In this document: positions 16,834 to 25,789 of the stretch, piece by piece
Layout: each line of letters opens with the position of its first letter
Numbering within the stretch: the first letter of the stretch is position 1
Assembly (NCBI GenBank): GCA_964342355.1
Contig: CAYFFG010000007.1
Coordinates: forward strand, 1 to 64,000
DNA from: Hirschia sp964342355
Lineage (GTDB): Bacteria > Pseudomonadota > Alphaproteobacteria > Caulobacterales > Hyphomonadaceae
Direction of reading: 5' to 3'
Length of the DNA stretch: 64,000 bases
Notes under the pieces: generated by a model
What the model was told of the DNA's origin: nothing
What the model saw: only the letters and a program-made list of their open reading frames with translations
Database searches by the model: none
Translations under genes and position numbers: made by a program

Positions 16834-17556
16834 TCATTCGGCAACGCTTCGCCGCCGCCATGCAATCAGGCTGCGGCGCATCTTGATGATCAGAAGGACA
16901 AGTCCGGAGAATGCAACGAATATGGCAGCGCCTGCCGAAGTGATGAGCAAGGGGTGATTGAAGTTTTCGCCGTCATCATAATCCATGATGTGCAGCTTCC
17001 AAAAGAAGTCATAAAACCGCCAGGTCGATGATCGGCGTGCACGGACTTCCGCCGTGTCGGGATCAATATACAGTGTCGTCGCGTCGCCATCGTCGAACGT
17101 AGCGCGCCAGACCGGACCTGGCCGTCCATATTCGGCAGGTGGATCAATTATACGGTCGATCGTTTTCAGTTGGCCCGTTCCGGAATAATCGGCGTTCGCG
17201 ATACGCTCAGCCAGATCACTGCTTATGGGAGTCATCCGCTCGCCGGTCTGCGCATTGACGACAGAGCGTTGGCCTTCGGTTCCAGTCAGTCGCCAGACAG
17301 GTTGCCCCATTAACTGGCCAAGGGTGGCTTCGTTCAGTTGTTCAAGGCCGGCGCGATCTGTTGCCTCTGATAGGGTCAGGATGGTGGTGGGCACCATTGA
17401 TAGAGGGGTCGGTGCGGCGATCTTGTGTTCACCGCGAACCTGCTCAATCGGAATTACACTCATGACGAGCCCGCCAGCAATCCAGAGCAGGATTTGCAAG
17501 CCGACGATCAGGGCAACCCATTTGTGAACTCGGACAGACCAGCGAAGAATAGACAT
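16834..17556 (-). CDS. PepSY-domain membrane protein
   Basis: A 240-residue protein with one N-terminal helix (about 10-34) and one C-terminal helix (about 205-227) around an extracytoplasmic region. VHKWVALIVGLQILLWIAGG is the usual start of PepSY-associated TM proteins, and FWKLHIMDYDDGENFNHPL before the last helix is the matching end. The middle part, with TTLYIDPDTAEV, is PepSY-like. Related proteins include small ferric reductase or electron transfer partners, but a role is not shown here. It lies in the cus operon, downstream of the GDT1-like gene, with AAGG before the ATG. Confidence 0.8.
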   Translation of the reverse strand: MSILRWSVRVHKWVALIVGLQILLWIAGGLVMSVIPIEQVRGEHKIAAPTPLSMVPTTILTLSEATDRAGLEQLNEATLGQLMGQPVWRLTGTEGQRSVVNAQTGERMTPISSDLAERIANADYSGTGQLKTIDRIIDPPAEYGRPGPVWRATFDDGDATTLYIDPDTAEVRARRSSTWRFYDFFWKLHIMDYDDGENFNHPLLITSAGAAIFVAFSGLVLLIIKMRRSLIAWRRRSVAE

Positions 17557-17590
17557 AACTTTACCTTAATACGGTTGTCGGTGCGCTTAG

Positions 17591-17872
17591 CTACGCAGCG
17601 CGAAGATGCCCAATCACAAGCGTTGTACCAATGATGATGAAGCCCACACCTGCAATGAGCTTGAGTGGAAATGAGGACAACCACCGCTCAGCGCTTATCC
17701 CAACTAGCACAGCGAGCGCAGACGATAATGTCAGCGCCAAAGTGGATGCGAGGAAAACTGTGAAACGATTTTGTTCGCTGTCGGACGCGAAAAGAACCGT
17801 CGCTAATTGGGTTTTATCGCCAAGTTCGGCGAGGAAGACAGATATGAAAACTGTAAGAAATGTTGTGAGCAT
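17591..17872 (-). CDS. GDT1/UPF0016-family cation transporter, half-size
   Basis: A 93-residue protein with about three transmembrane helices. ELGDKTQLATVLFA at about residues 16-29 is the signature of the GDT1/TMEM165/UPF0016 family, cation (Mn or Ca) proton exchangers. Full proteins carry two such repeats; this one has a single repeat and should act as a dimer or a pair. No second half is present nearby. It sits 50 bp downstream of the CusF-like lipoprotein on the same strand. Whether it exports a metal in this block is an inference from family and context. Confidence 0.85.
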   Translation of the reverse strand: MLTTFLTVFISVFLAELGDKTQLATVLFASDSEQNRFTVFLASTLALTLSSALAVLVGISAERWLSSFPLKLIAGVGFIIIGTTLVIGHLRAA

Positions 17873-17922
17873 AAGTCAGTAATGAGCTTAGGCGGCTGAT
17901 CCCGCCTAAGCTGCTCTCCAGT

Positions 17923-18354
17923 CTAGTGGTCCATCATGCCTTTAAGGCAATCTTCGCCATCTGTGCCAGTATTGCAGATCGCGGTGATGCGATAGGAATT
18001 GTCCCGGCCCTTCTTGACCATGAACGCGACTTGGTCGCCGTCGGCGAAACCTGCCAGATCGACATCACCCATGATGTCGAACCCCATCGTCATGGCACCC
18101 ATACCAATGCCATCAATCGGGCCGTGATCAATGGTCAGGAAATCACCCTGCGCACCGACAGATTTGATGGTGCCAATACCATGGCCTATCGTGCCGTCGC
18201 CCATATCGTGATCAGAATGGTCCATGGTGCCGTCTGCCATGTCCATCGGTGTGTCTGCAGCAGCTGTTGTGGTTGGCGCTTTGTCTTCAGCGCTACCACA
18301 GGCCGCGAGCGTCAAGGCGAAGGCACTTGCTGTGAAAAGAATAAGAGGTTTCAT
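17923..18354 (-). CDS. CusF-like copper-binding lipoprotein
   Basis: A 143-residue lipoprotein with lipobox LAAC (Cys near residue 19), a Met/His/Asp-rich linker (about 35-60) and a small beta-barrel-like domain. The sequence IDGIGMGAMTMGFDI is the Met-rich site of CusF-type periplasmic copper chaperones; His in LTIDHGPI is the matching ligand. It is likely to hand Cu(I) or Ag(I) to the Cus adaptor. Its ATG at 18354 overlaps the CusA stop (TTATGA), with AAGGAG inside the end of cusA, so the two are coupled. The C-terminal tail has two Cys and a terminal His. Confidence 0.85.
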   Translation of the reverse strand: MKPLILFTASAFALTLAACGSAEDKAPTTTAAADTPMDMADGTMDHSDHDMGDGTIGHGIGTIKSVGAQGDFLTIDHGPIDGIGMGAMTMGFDIMGDVDLAGFADGDQVAFMVKKGRDNSYRITAICNTGTDGEDCLKGMMDH

Positions 18355-21300
18355 AATATAGGATCTCCTTGGGGTGTGTTGAGAGGGATGAGTGCGGCTT
18401 CGGGTTCGGATCCGGCGCGCGCGGAAAGCGTTCTGCCGACCCAGATATAGTAGATCGCCGGGATCACAATCAGGGTCAGCAAAAGAGTTGAAACCATGCC
18501 GCCAAGCATGGGTAGCGCAATGCGGCGCATAACATCGGCGCCAAGACCATCGGTCAGAAAGACCGGCGCAAGACCGACGAGAATTGTCAGCACGGTCATT
18601 AATTTTGGCCGCACGCGCATCGCTGCGCCACGACTGATGGCGCCAAACAGATCTTCCCGATTGGTCGGGTTTTCTGTCCGTACCTGGCCATCAATATAGA
18701 GCAGCATGATAACGGCTGTTTCAACGGCGATGCCGCCGAGCGCAATAAAGCCAACAGCCACCGCAACCGAAAGATTGTACCCCGCGAGCCAGACCGCCCA
18801 CAGCCCGCCAATCAGACCGAATGGCAGTGAGAGCATGATAATCGCGGTTCGATCAAGGCGGCCAAAATGCAGCATCAAGAGTAGGAAGATCAGACCGATG
18901 GCGGCTGGGATAGCGATTTGAAGACGCTCACTTGCCGCCTCCATTTGTTCATACTGTCCCGAGAACTCGACTGCATAGCCAGCGGGCAGACTGACTGCGT
19001 CGGCAACCACCCGTCTGGCGTCGCTGACATAGCTGCCCATGTCGCGACCCGCAATGTCGACAAATACCCAACCCGTCAGCCGTGCATTCTCTGAGCGGAT
19101 CATGGGCGGGCCCTCAGTATAAGCGATCGTGGCCAGCTCGCCGAGCGGAATGTGCGCCCCAGTCGGCGTTGGGACGAGGATATTGCCAAGGTCTTCAGGT
19201 GTCTCGCGGAACGGTCTGTCATAGCGCAGCATGATGTCATAGCGCTCACGGCCTTCGACCGATTGGGAGAGACGCATGCCACCAAGCGCAGTCTGAACAA
19301 CAGTCTGGAAGACGCCCATATCGATATTGCGCCGGGAAAGCTCAGCCCGGTCCGGCGTGATTTCGAGATATTTGCCGCCGAGCACGCGGTCGGCGAAGGC
19401 TGAGCGCGTGCCTGGCACATCCGCAACGGCAGTCTCAACATCGCGTGCAATGCGCTCGATTTCGATCAGATTGTCGCCGGTGACCTTGATACCGACCGGG
19501 GTGCGCACGCCGGTCGAAACCATGTCCATACGGATCTTGATCGGATAGCCCCAGGAATTGACGAGGCCCGGCATTTGTAATTTCGCATCAAGCTCAGCGG
19601 TAATGTCATCGACCGTGATACCAGGTCGCCATTCGCTTTTCGGTTTCAGCTTGATCCATGTTTCGATCATGGTCAGCGGCGCAGGGTCAGTCGCGGTGTC
19701 GGCGCGGCCCGCCTTGCCAAAGACGCGTTCAACCTCAGGCACGGTCATCATCACGCGGTTCGTCTGACCGAGGATTTCGCGCATCTTGGTCGAAGAAACG
19801 CCGGGCAGCGTTGTTGGCATATACAGTAGTTCGCCTTCATAGAGGGCGGGCATGAATTCTGATCCGATGCGCTGCAACGGAACGATCACGCTAGCCGTCA
19901 TCAGGACGGCAAGAGCGACAGTCACCCATTTGAACCTTAGCGCGGCGTGAAGGATCGGCTTGTAAGCCCAGATGAAAAATGCATTGAGCGGATTAGCTTC
20001 CTCACGTCGAAACTTGCCACGCATCAGGTACAACATCAAAACAGGCACCAGCGTGACAGAGAGAATGGCTGCGAAAGCCATCGCATAGGTTTTGGTGAAC
20101 GCAAGCGGGCTGAACAGACGATAGCTTTCTCCGGTCAGGGCAAATACTGGCAGGAAGGAGACGGTGATGATCAGCAGGGAGAAGAAGATGCCAGGACCGA
20201 CTTCCTGAGCCGCCGCGATCAGCGTGCGTCGCCGCTCTGCTGCACTTGGCTTATCGCCAATCTCTGACAGTTTGCGGCTCGCATTTTCAACCAGCACAAT
20301 GGAGGCGTCCACCATCGCCCCGATCGCAATGGCAATACCGCCAAGACTCATAATATTCGCCGTCACTCCCTGGAACGACATGATCAGAAACGCGCCTAGC
20401 ACCCCGAGAGGCAACGTGATGATCGCGACCAGCGACGAGCGCACATGCAGGAGGAAAATCAGAATGACCAAAGCCACTGCGATACCTTCTTCCAGCAGTT
20501 TTTCTTCGAGGTATTTCACCGCGCCTTCGATGAGGGGCGCGCGGTCATAAACGGTGACAATCTCAACCCCTTCGGGTAGCCCGCGTTGGAGATCTGCAAG
20601 TTTGGCTTTGACACGTTGAATAACGGTCAGTGCGTTCTCGCCGTCGCGCATGATCACGATCCCGGCGACCGTTTCGCCCTCGCCATTCAACTCAACGACG
20701 CCTCGGCGAAGCGCGGGGCCCTCAATGATCCGCGCTACGGCCGTTAGCAGAACCGGCGAACCATCAGCAGCATAAAGAACGACCTGTTCGAGATCGGCTT
20801 TTTCATCGACATAGCCTGACGAGCGGATCACAAACTCGCTTTCGCTCTGTTCGAGAACACGGCCGCCGACTTCGCTGGACGCGGCCTTGACGGCCTCAGA
20901 TACCCGCCGGAGCGGGATATCATAGGAGCGTAAGAGGTTCGGGTCGATCAGGACCTGATACTCTCGAACAAAGCCGCCAACAGATGCGACCTCCGAGACG
21001 CCCTCGACGCCGGAGAGTTCAAGCTTCAGGAACCAATCCTGCAGGGAGCGCAGTTCTGCAAGGTCAGTTCCACCGGTCTTGTCGACCAGCGCGTACTGGT
21101 AAACCCAGCCGACGCCAGTCGCATCAGGGCCGAGCTGCGGTACCGCGCCGTCCGGCAGGGTATTTCCAAGCCGCGAGAGCGCTTCAAGGACCCGCGACCG
21201 GGCCCAATACAGATCTACATCATCTTCAAAAATGACATAAACAAAACTGGTGCCGAACATGGACGAGCCACGCACGTCCTTGGTTTTTGGCAAGCCAAGA

Positions 21301-21578
21301 AGATTGGTCGAGAGTGGATACGTAACGAGGTCTTCGACGATTTGAGGGCTCTGTCCCGGAAAATCTGTGCGAATGATGACCTGAGTGTCCGTAAGATCGG
21401 GCACCGCATCCAGCGGCGTGTTCTGAACGGCCATCCAACCAGACACTGCGAGCGCTGCGCAGAGCACAAGGACAATCAGCTGGTTGGTTATCGACCAGGA
21501 GATCAGACCGGCGACCCAGGACTTGGAAGGGTCGCGTCCGGCAAGATCGTCAGGCGTATGGGGGGAGTGATCTGACAT
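18351..21578 (-). CDS. cusA: CusA-type Cu/Ag RND efflux pump
   Basis: A 1075-residue inner-membrane proton antiporter for Cu(I)/Ag(I). The TM4 motif IAIGAMVDASIVLVENA is the CusA (HME4) type. The segment GSEFMPALYEGELLYMP and VFGKAGRADTATDPAPLTM match CusA periplasmic domains and carry the conserved Met residues that bind Cu(I). Two sets of six helices and the size are normal. It starts at 21578, 9 bp after the CusB stop, and overlaps the CusF-like gene. It should work with the adaptor and the frameshifted TolC-type gene, or borrow the intact TolC-type protein of block A. Confidence 0.95.
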   Translation of the reverse strand: MSDHSPHTPDDLAGRDPSKSWVAGLISWSITNQLIVLVLCAALAVSGWMAVQNTPLDAVPDLTDTQVIIRTDFPGQSPQIVEDLVTYPLSTNLLGLPKTKDVRGSSMFGTSFVYVIFEDDVDLYWARSRVLEALSRLGNTLPDGAVPQLGPDATGVGWVYQYALVDKTGGTDLAELRSLQDWFLKLELSGVEGVSEVASVGGFVREYQVLIDPNLLRSYDIPLRRVSEAVKAASSEVGGRVLEQSESEFVIRSSGYVDEKADLEQVVLYAADGSPVLLTAVARIIEGPALRRGVVELNGEGETVAGIVIMRDGENALTVIQRVKAKLADLQRGLPEGVEIVTVYDRAPLIEGAVKYLEEKLLEEGIAVALVILIFLLHVRSSLVAIITLPLGVLGAFLIMSFQGVTANIMSLGGIAIAIGAMVDASIVLVENASRKLSEIGDKPSAAERRRTLIAAAQEVGPGIFFSLLIITVSFLPVFALTGESYRLFSPLAFTKTYAMAFAAILSVTLVPVLMLYLMRGKFRREEANPLNAFFIWAYKPILHAALRFKWVTVALAVLMTASVIVPLQRIGSEFMPALYEGELLYMPTTLPGVSSTKMREILGQTNRVMMTVPEVERVFGKAGRADTATDPAPLTMIETWIKLKPKSEWRPGITVDDITAELDAKLQMPGLVNSWGYPIKIRMDMVSTGVRTPVGIKVTGDNLIEIERIARDVETAVADVPGTRSAFADRVLGGKYLEITPDRAELSRRNIDMGVFQTVVQTALGGMRLSQSVEGRERYDIMLRYDRPFRETPEDLGNILVPTPTGAHIPLGELATIAYTEGPPMIRSENARLTGWVFVDIAGRDMGSYVSDARRVVADAVSLPAGYAVEFSGQYEQMEAASERLQIAIPAAIGLIFLLLMLHFGRLDRTAIIMLSLPFGLIGGLWAVWLAGYNLSVAVAVGFIALGGIAVETAVIMLLYIDGQVRTENPTNREDLFGAISRGAAMRVRPKLMTVLTILVGLAPVFLTDGLGADVMRRIALPMLGGMVSTLLLTLIVIPAIYYIWVGRTLSARAGSEPEAALIPLNTPQGDPIL

Positions 21579-21587
21579 GACGGTTTC

Positions 21588-23324
21588 CTAGCGATGCCCT
21601 GCATGAGGATCGGTCGAAGGACGCTCGCTTGTGTCGATTTCCATGCCCACCATCGGATCGGGCCAGGACACGGGTATGGCTGCGTTATCGCCATAAGGAT
21701 TGTTCGGTACTGTGCCCTCCTGAAGCCAGAGACGGTCTGTGTCTGCTTCTTGGAAAAGTGTTAGGCCTGCATCACGATAGTGAATTGGCGCGCCCTCCAG
21801 CAACCACGGTTCAAGCGCTTCCATGAGCCGTTCAAGTTCGGCTTTCAGGGCATCACCTTCACGGGCTTCTTTTGCCGCGCGGAGCGCGATTTCAGCTCGT
21901 TCAAGGATGGGGATGATTTTGGTGTTCGCGAACCGGGTGCGAAGGGTGTCTCCGAGACCTAAGGCCGGGTCGAGGAAATAGGGGTCGATCTTATAGCCGT
22001 CGGTCAAAGCCTCATGGAAATAAAGCGCCATGTCCGTGAAATGGTCGATCTCGGCGAGCGTGCTTGCGTCAACAGGAAGCTGGGCTAGTGGCGTGTCGGG
22101 CCCGGCTGCAGTCGCCACTGGCGTTTGAAGCTTTGAAAAGCCTTCGCGCAGGTTCACCTCACTGTCGAGCATGAACTGGCCGCTCGCAACGACCAGCTCA
22201 CCAGACTGCAAACCGGCAGTGATTTCTGTCCGGCCATTGGCGGCGATACCGGTCTGAACGCCGCGCCCGGCAAACCGGCCTTGACCGAGAGCCACAATGA
22301 CGTGTGCGCCGCGGCTGTCTCGAAGAATGGCTTCGGTTGGGACAGAAAGGCGCGCTTCGCCGCCAAGATCCAATGAGATGTCTGCATAGGCGCCAGGGCG
22401 CAGATATCCGGCCGCATTGTCGACTTCAATCCGCACTTCGCCGGTTCGCGTGCGCGGATCGATCGTCGGGTAGATGTAATTGATCCGGCCCTCCGCTGGC
22501 GCGCCCGGTGCGCTCGGAAACTCAAGACGGACGGAAAGCCCGGTATCGATCAGCGCCAGGTCCTGTTCAGGCACGCGGGCGATGATCCAGACGCCGGCAT
22601 AAGACTGCAGTCGTAGAATTGGCGTACCGGGTTTGATATAGTCGCCTTCGCTAACCTGAAGCTCTGCAACCGTTCCGCCAGATTCCGCATATACGGGAAC
22701 ACGCTCGATTATGGTGCGTGTCTCAGTCAGGTGCTCTATAGCCGTATTCTGCATGCCGACCGAGCGAAGCCGTTGGCGAACCGCTGCGACACGGTTTTCA
22801 TTGCCGATCGTGAGCGAGGCGAGATAGTCTTTCTGCGCAGCGATAAGATCTGGGCTGTAAACGCGGTACAGCAGCGCGCCAGGGCGAACGGTGTCGCCCT
22901 CGGCCCGGACACGTAAGTCATCGATCCAGCCTTCAAGCCGGGAGACGCTGACATTTTCCAACCGTTCATTTGTTTCAACGGTGCCAAACGCGCGCAATGA
23001 CCGCCCAAAATTGGTAATGCTGACGGGCGCGGTCCTTATGCCCATGGTCTGGATCATTTCTGGCGCCACAGCGATCGCGCCATCACCGGGCGTTGCGCTC
23101 GCATTTACGTTCATCGGGACCAGGTCCATGCCGCAGATCGGGCAGGAACCATCCGGGTCGGTCGAGATGTAATGCGGATGCATGGGGCAGGTATATTGGG
23201 TCACTTCAGCTGACGGGGCTGACGTTGCCGATGTAGCGCCTGAGCTTGAACCGACAGCGGTGGGTTCGCCGCAGGCTGTTAAAATGGCTGCTGAGGCCGC
23301 TAAAAGAAAGAAGGACTGTTTCAT
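21588..23324 (-). CDS. cusB: CusB-type adaptor with heavy-metal-binding domain
   Basis: A 578-residue periplasmic adaptor. After a lipoprotein signal (LTAC near residue 18) comes a short heavy-metal-binding domain, CPMHPHYISTDP and CPICGMDLVPM (about 45-70), typical of Cus adaptors in alphaproteobacteria. The lipoyl/coiled hairpin and barrel domains follow. The C-terminal 160 residues (after about 415) are a helical domain fused to the adaptor, with a DUF3347-like look, so the protein is longer than E. coli CusB. The ATG at 23324 overlaps the TolC-type stop. Confidence 0.92.
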   Translation of the reverse strand: MKQSFFLLAASAAILTACGEPTAVGSSSGATSATSAPSAEVTQYTCPMHPHYISTDPDGSCPICGMDLVPMNVNASATPGDGAIAVAPEMIQTMGIRTAPVSITNFGRSLRAFGTVETNERLENVSVSRLEGWIDDLRVRAEGDTVRPGALLYRVYSPDLIAAQKDYLASLTIGNENRVAAVRQRLRSVGMQNTAIEHLTETRTIIERVPVYAESGGTVAELQVSEGDYIKPGTPILRLQSYAGVWIIARVPEQDLALIDTGLSVRLEFPSAPGAPAEGRINYIYPTIDPRTRTGEVRIEVDNAAGYLRPGAYADISLDLGGEARLSVPTEAILRDSRGAHVIVALGQGRFAGRGVQTGIAANGRTEITAGLQSGELVVASGQFMLDSEVNLREGFSKLQTPVATAAGPDTPLAQLPVDASTLAEIDHFTDMALYFHEALTDGYKIDPYFLDPALGLGDTLRTRFANTKIIPILERAEIALRAAKEAREGDALKAELERLMEALEPWLLEGAPIHYRDAGLTLFQEADTDRLWLQEGTVPNNPYGDNAAIPVSWPDPMVGMEIDTSERPSTDPHAGHR

Positions 23325-24537
23325 GATTGTACCAGGAGCGCGTTCATACGGGCAATCGCGGCAGCCATGCGGGCTGCCTCAGTGGCGATGTCAGAACGCA
23401 GTTTGAGGATGGCGATTTCGCCGTCGATAATCGGCGCGTAGTCACCGACACCGGATTCATAAGTGGTCAGTTGCGCGGCAATTTCGTCTTCAACGGCGGC
23501 GATATTGCGCTCCAGAACCGCGATATTATCCTGTGCAGCGCGCCAGGCGGCTGCCTCACTCGCAAAGCGTGCAGCCGACGTGCGCGCAGATGCCTGAAAG
23601 CGCATTTCGGCGCTGGCGCGATCTGCTTTCGCGGCACGAAGACGCGGTGCCTGGCTGCGCTCTGCCCAGAGGGGAATACTGAAGGTGACCATGCCGGAGA
23701 CCCAGTCATCTCCGGCGAAATTCGAGCCGGACTCACGCTGTTGATAAGTCAATTGCGCACCCCAGTTTGGGCGCCATGCCGCTTCAGCACCATCAACTGA
23801 CTGGTCTGCGACACGGATACTGGCTTCCGCGACACGTACGGCATGAAAGTCCATGGCTTCGCCTGACCAGTCAGATGGGGCAACCGGCGGCGCGGGCGTG
23901 ACAGGCACCAGGCCGACAAGATCAATCAGGCGGGCATCAATTTGTGCGGTCTCGCGATCAAGATCGACCAAAATGCGGGAGACGCTCGTGCGCTCTGTTT
24001 CAATTTCAGCAAGCCTGAATACCGCTGGACGTCCGGCATCGATTTCGGTTTCTACCACTTGGGTCAGTTCGTCATATTTTGCATTGCGGAGATCAGCGAG
24101 CGTGCGCTGCTTTTCGATACGGGCTTTTCGTGAAGCAGGGCGATGAGTTCGCCGCGCAAGGCTGCGAGCTGCGCTGATCGGACAAGATCCGTCTGGGCTG
24201 CAAGGGTGCGCGCTTCTCCCGCACGCGCTTCGCGGCCGGCCCGGTTTGGAAACTCCTGGCGCACGCCGATCGCCTTATTGGTGGGTAGGAAGTCCGAAAA
24301 CGAAGGGTCGAAGATCGGAAAGTTATTAATCCCGACCGATACCACTGGGTCGGGCAATGCCGTAGCGGCCTGACCGCGTTCCCTGCTGGCATCCGCCTGA
24401 TACGTAAGCGCGGTGAGGCTTGGATGATTGGAGAGACGTGATTCGAGTTCATCCATGGACTGGGCAGCGACGGGCATTGCCAAGAGGGGCGTCGCCAGGA
24501 TGGCACAAAGGCATGCGAGTTTTTGAAAGGGGGGCAT
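23321..24537 (-). pseudogene. cusC: CusC/TolC-type outer-membrane factor with one frameshift
   Basis: Two minus-strand frames together make one TolC-family protein of about 405 residues. The front part starts at ATG 24537 (a TTG at 24564 is less likely), has a signal peptide ending near AAQS, and reads to GELIALLHE. It then runs into a short false tail. The rest continues in another frame as KARIEKQRTLADLRN, VVETEIDAGRPAVFRLAEIE and on to the stop at 23321. The shift lies in the four T at 24125-24128, where one more base restores the full protein. It is either a real broken gene or a sequencing error. It lies first of the three Cus pump genes and overlaps cusB. Confidence 0.85.
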
Positions 24538-24602
24538 TGGGCAGCACCAGGTTGATTGAAACAAGCAGCGAAAACCGCGCGCTATCGCGCGGCGCTACCG
24601 GA

Positions 24603-25025
24603 TCAGATCAACAGGCGCTGTTTAAGTGTTATGGGTGTCGGCCTTGTGGGCGGAGCATGGCCAGGCGGGCCGGTCGCAAGAACCGTTGAGGTGTGTTGAA
24701 AACCTTCAAATCGCGCCGTCAGGAGAGCTACAGGGATTTCCGATGCCGATGCAGTAAGCACAGCGCCTTCATCAAACGTCTGCGCTTGCATGATGGCGCT
24801 ATCACAATCGAAACAGCCCGGGCAATCCACCGGACCTTGCATCTGGCCGGTTGTATCTGATGATGCATGCTCCAAGCTATCGGCAGCATCATGGCAAGAA
24901 GGCGCCTCAGTAGAATGTACAGATGACGGCGCTTCGTTGTGGCCCGTAACACAGCACGCCATGACCGGTCGCGCCGCCATAAAGGCGACGGCTACCAAAA
25001 TCATAAGACGCGTCAGTTTCAACAT
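24603..25025 (-). CDS. Small exported Cys/His-rich protein at the front of the cus operon
   Basis: A 140-residue protein with a signal peptide (cleavage near VMA, residue 23) and many possible metal ligands: CCVTGH directly after the signal, then CHDAAD, LEHA, CPGCFDCD. I do not recognise a characterised family. It resembles the short exported proteins often placed ahead of cus or cop genes in related bacteria. It is the first gene after the CsoR-type operator at 25062-25081 and is followed by the TolC-type gene 66 bp later. A role in periplasmic metal binding is likely but inferred. Confidence 0.7.
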   Translation of the reverse strand: MLKLTRLMILVAVAFMAARPVMACCVTGHNEAPSSVHSTEAPSCHDAADSLEHASSDTTGQMQGPVDCPGCFDCDSAIMQAQTFDEGAVLTASASEIPVALLTARFEGFQHTSTVLATGPPGHAPPTRPTPITLKQRLLI

Positions 25026-25061
25026 ATGTCCGTCAGATTACATCTATACAGGTTAACATCT

Positions 25062-25081
25062 TATACTCCATAAGGGGTATA
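25062..25081. promoter_or_regulatory. CsoR-type operator of the cus operon
   Basis: TATACTCCAT/AAGGGGTATA is an imperfect dyad (8 of 10 arm positions pair) with the G-rich GGGGTAT half that CsoR-family repressors bind. It lies 37 bp upstream of the first cus operon gene (start 25025, minus) and after the csoR stop, so it should control the cus genes separately from csoR. Confidence 0.65.
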
Positions 25082-25089
25082 TTGGAAAG

Positions 25090-25365
25090 TCACTTTTTCC
25101 GACCGCCAAGGACAGCGACCAATTCCTCTACTTTTTCACGGCGAGCAGCCACGTCTTCACTGGTCAACGCGTGCTCGACGCACGTTTCCAGATGATCGTC
25201 GAGGACGACTTTCTCCAGTCCAGACAGAGCAGCTTTGACCGCCTGGACCTGCCGGACGACATCGATACAGTAGCGATCTTCGGAGATCATCTTCGATACA
25301 CCTCGTACCTGGCCCTCGATCCGGGCAAGGCGCTTGAGCGCAGATTCTTTTGTGTCAGTTTTCAT
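25090..25365 (-). CDS. csoR: CsoR-type copper-sensing repressor
   Basis: A 91-residue helical repressor of the CsoR/RcnR/FrmR family. From the ATG at 25365 the metal ligands are Cys33, His58 and Cys62, with the spacings (25 and 4 residues) of the copper-sensing CsoR triad. This separates it from FrmR or RcnR, which need other ligands near the N-terminus. A TTG two codons upstream is possible but less likely. Copper binding should release it from the GGGGTAT dyads at 25062, 25371 and 29224. It is divergent from copC and its own start lies just beside the 25371-25388 operator, so it is likely autoregulated. Confidence 0.92.
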   Translation of the reverse strand: MKTDTKESALKRLARIEGQVRGVSKMISEDRYCIDVVRQVQAVKAALSGLEKVVLDDHLETCVEHALTSEDVAARREKVEELVAVLGGRKK

Positions 25366-25370
25366 TGGCA

Positions 25371-25388
25371 ATACCCTCTACCGGGTAT
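25371..25388. promoter_or_regulatory. CsoR-type operator between csoR and copC
   Basis: ATACCC-N6-GGGTAT is a perfect inverted repeat in the short divergent region. It sits 5 bp upstream of the csoR ATG (minus) and 40 bp upstream of copC (plus), so one bound repressor could block both directions. Confidence 0.75.
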
Positions 25389-25428
25389 ACAGATATAGCA
25401 AATGTCTTACCAAACGCTAGAGGCGCTC

Positions 25429-25785
25429 ATGAAATTCCTCAGAAATCTGATAGCCACCGTCGCGGTCTTTTCGGTAACGGTGGTTCCGGCATTCGCTCAC
25501 ACGAGCATCGTGTCGTCAAACATAGAGGATGGGTCGCAGATCGAAGCTGCGCCGGCGTCTTTCGACTTTTCATTCGGCGCGGAAATTGGTCTTGCCGGTT
25601 TCGAACTTGAGACATTAGACGGTGACCCGGTTGAGGTCGCGTTTGAGCGTACGCGAGAAACGGGCAAGTCGTTTTCGGTGCCGCTGCCAATGCTCGAGCC
25701 CGGTACATACGTGCTCAAATGGCGCGCTGTGGCCAAGGACGGTCACGTCATGAAGGGTGAAGTCGTCTTCACGATCACTGGCTAG
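25429..25785 (+). CDS. copC: CopC periplasmic copper-binding protein
   Basis: A 118-residue CopC-family protein. The signal peptide ends at AFA, which leaves His24 as the first mature residue, as in CopC, where the N-terminal His is a Cu(II) ligand. The second hallmark, DGHVMKGEVVFTITG near the C-terminus, carries the other His. The beta-sandwich pattern GSQIEAAPASFDFSF fits. I chose the ATG at 25429 because it has AGAGG upstream; an earlier in-frame ATG at 25402 would put nine residues before the signal. It is followed by copD with almost no gap and is under the CsoR-type operator. Confidence 0.92.
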   Translation: MKFLRNLIATVAVFSVTVVPAFAHTSIVSSNIEDGSQIEAAPASFDFSFGAEIGLAGFELETLDGDPVEVAFERTRETGKSFSVPLPMLEPGTYVLKWRAVAKDGHVMKGEVVFTITG

Positions 25786-25789
25786 TCAG

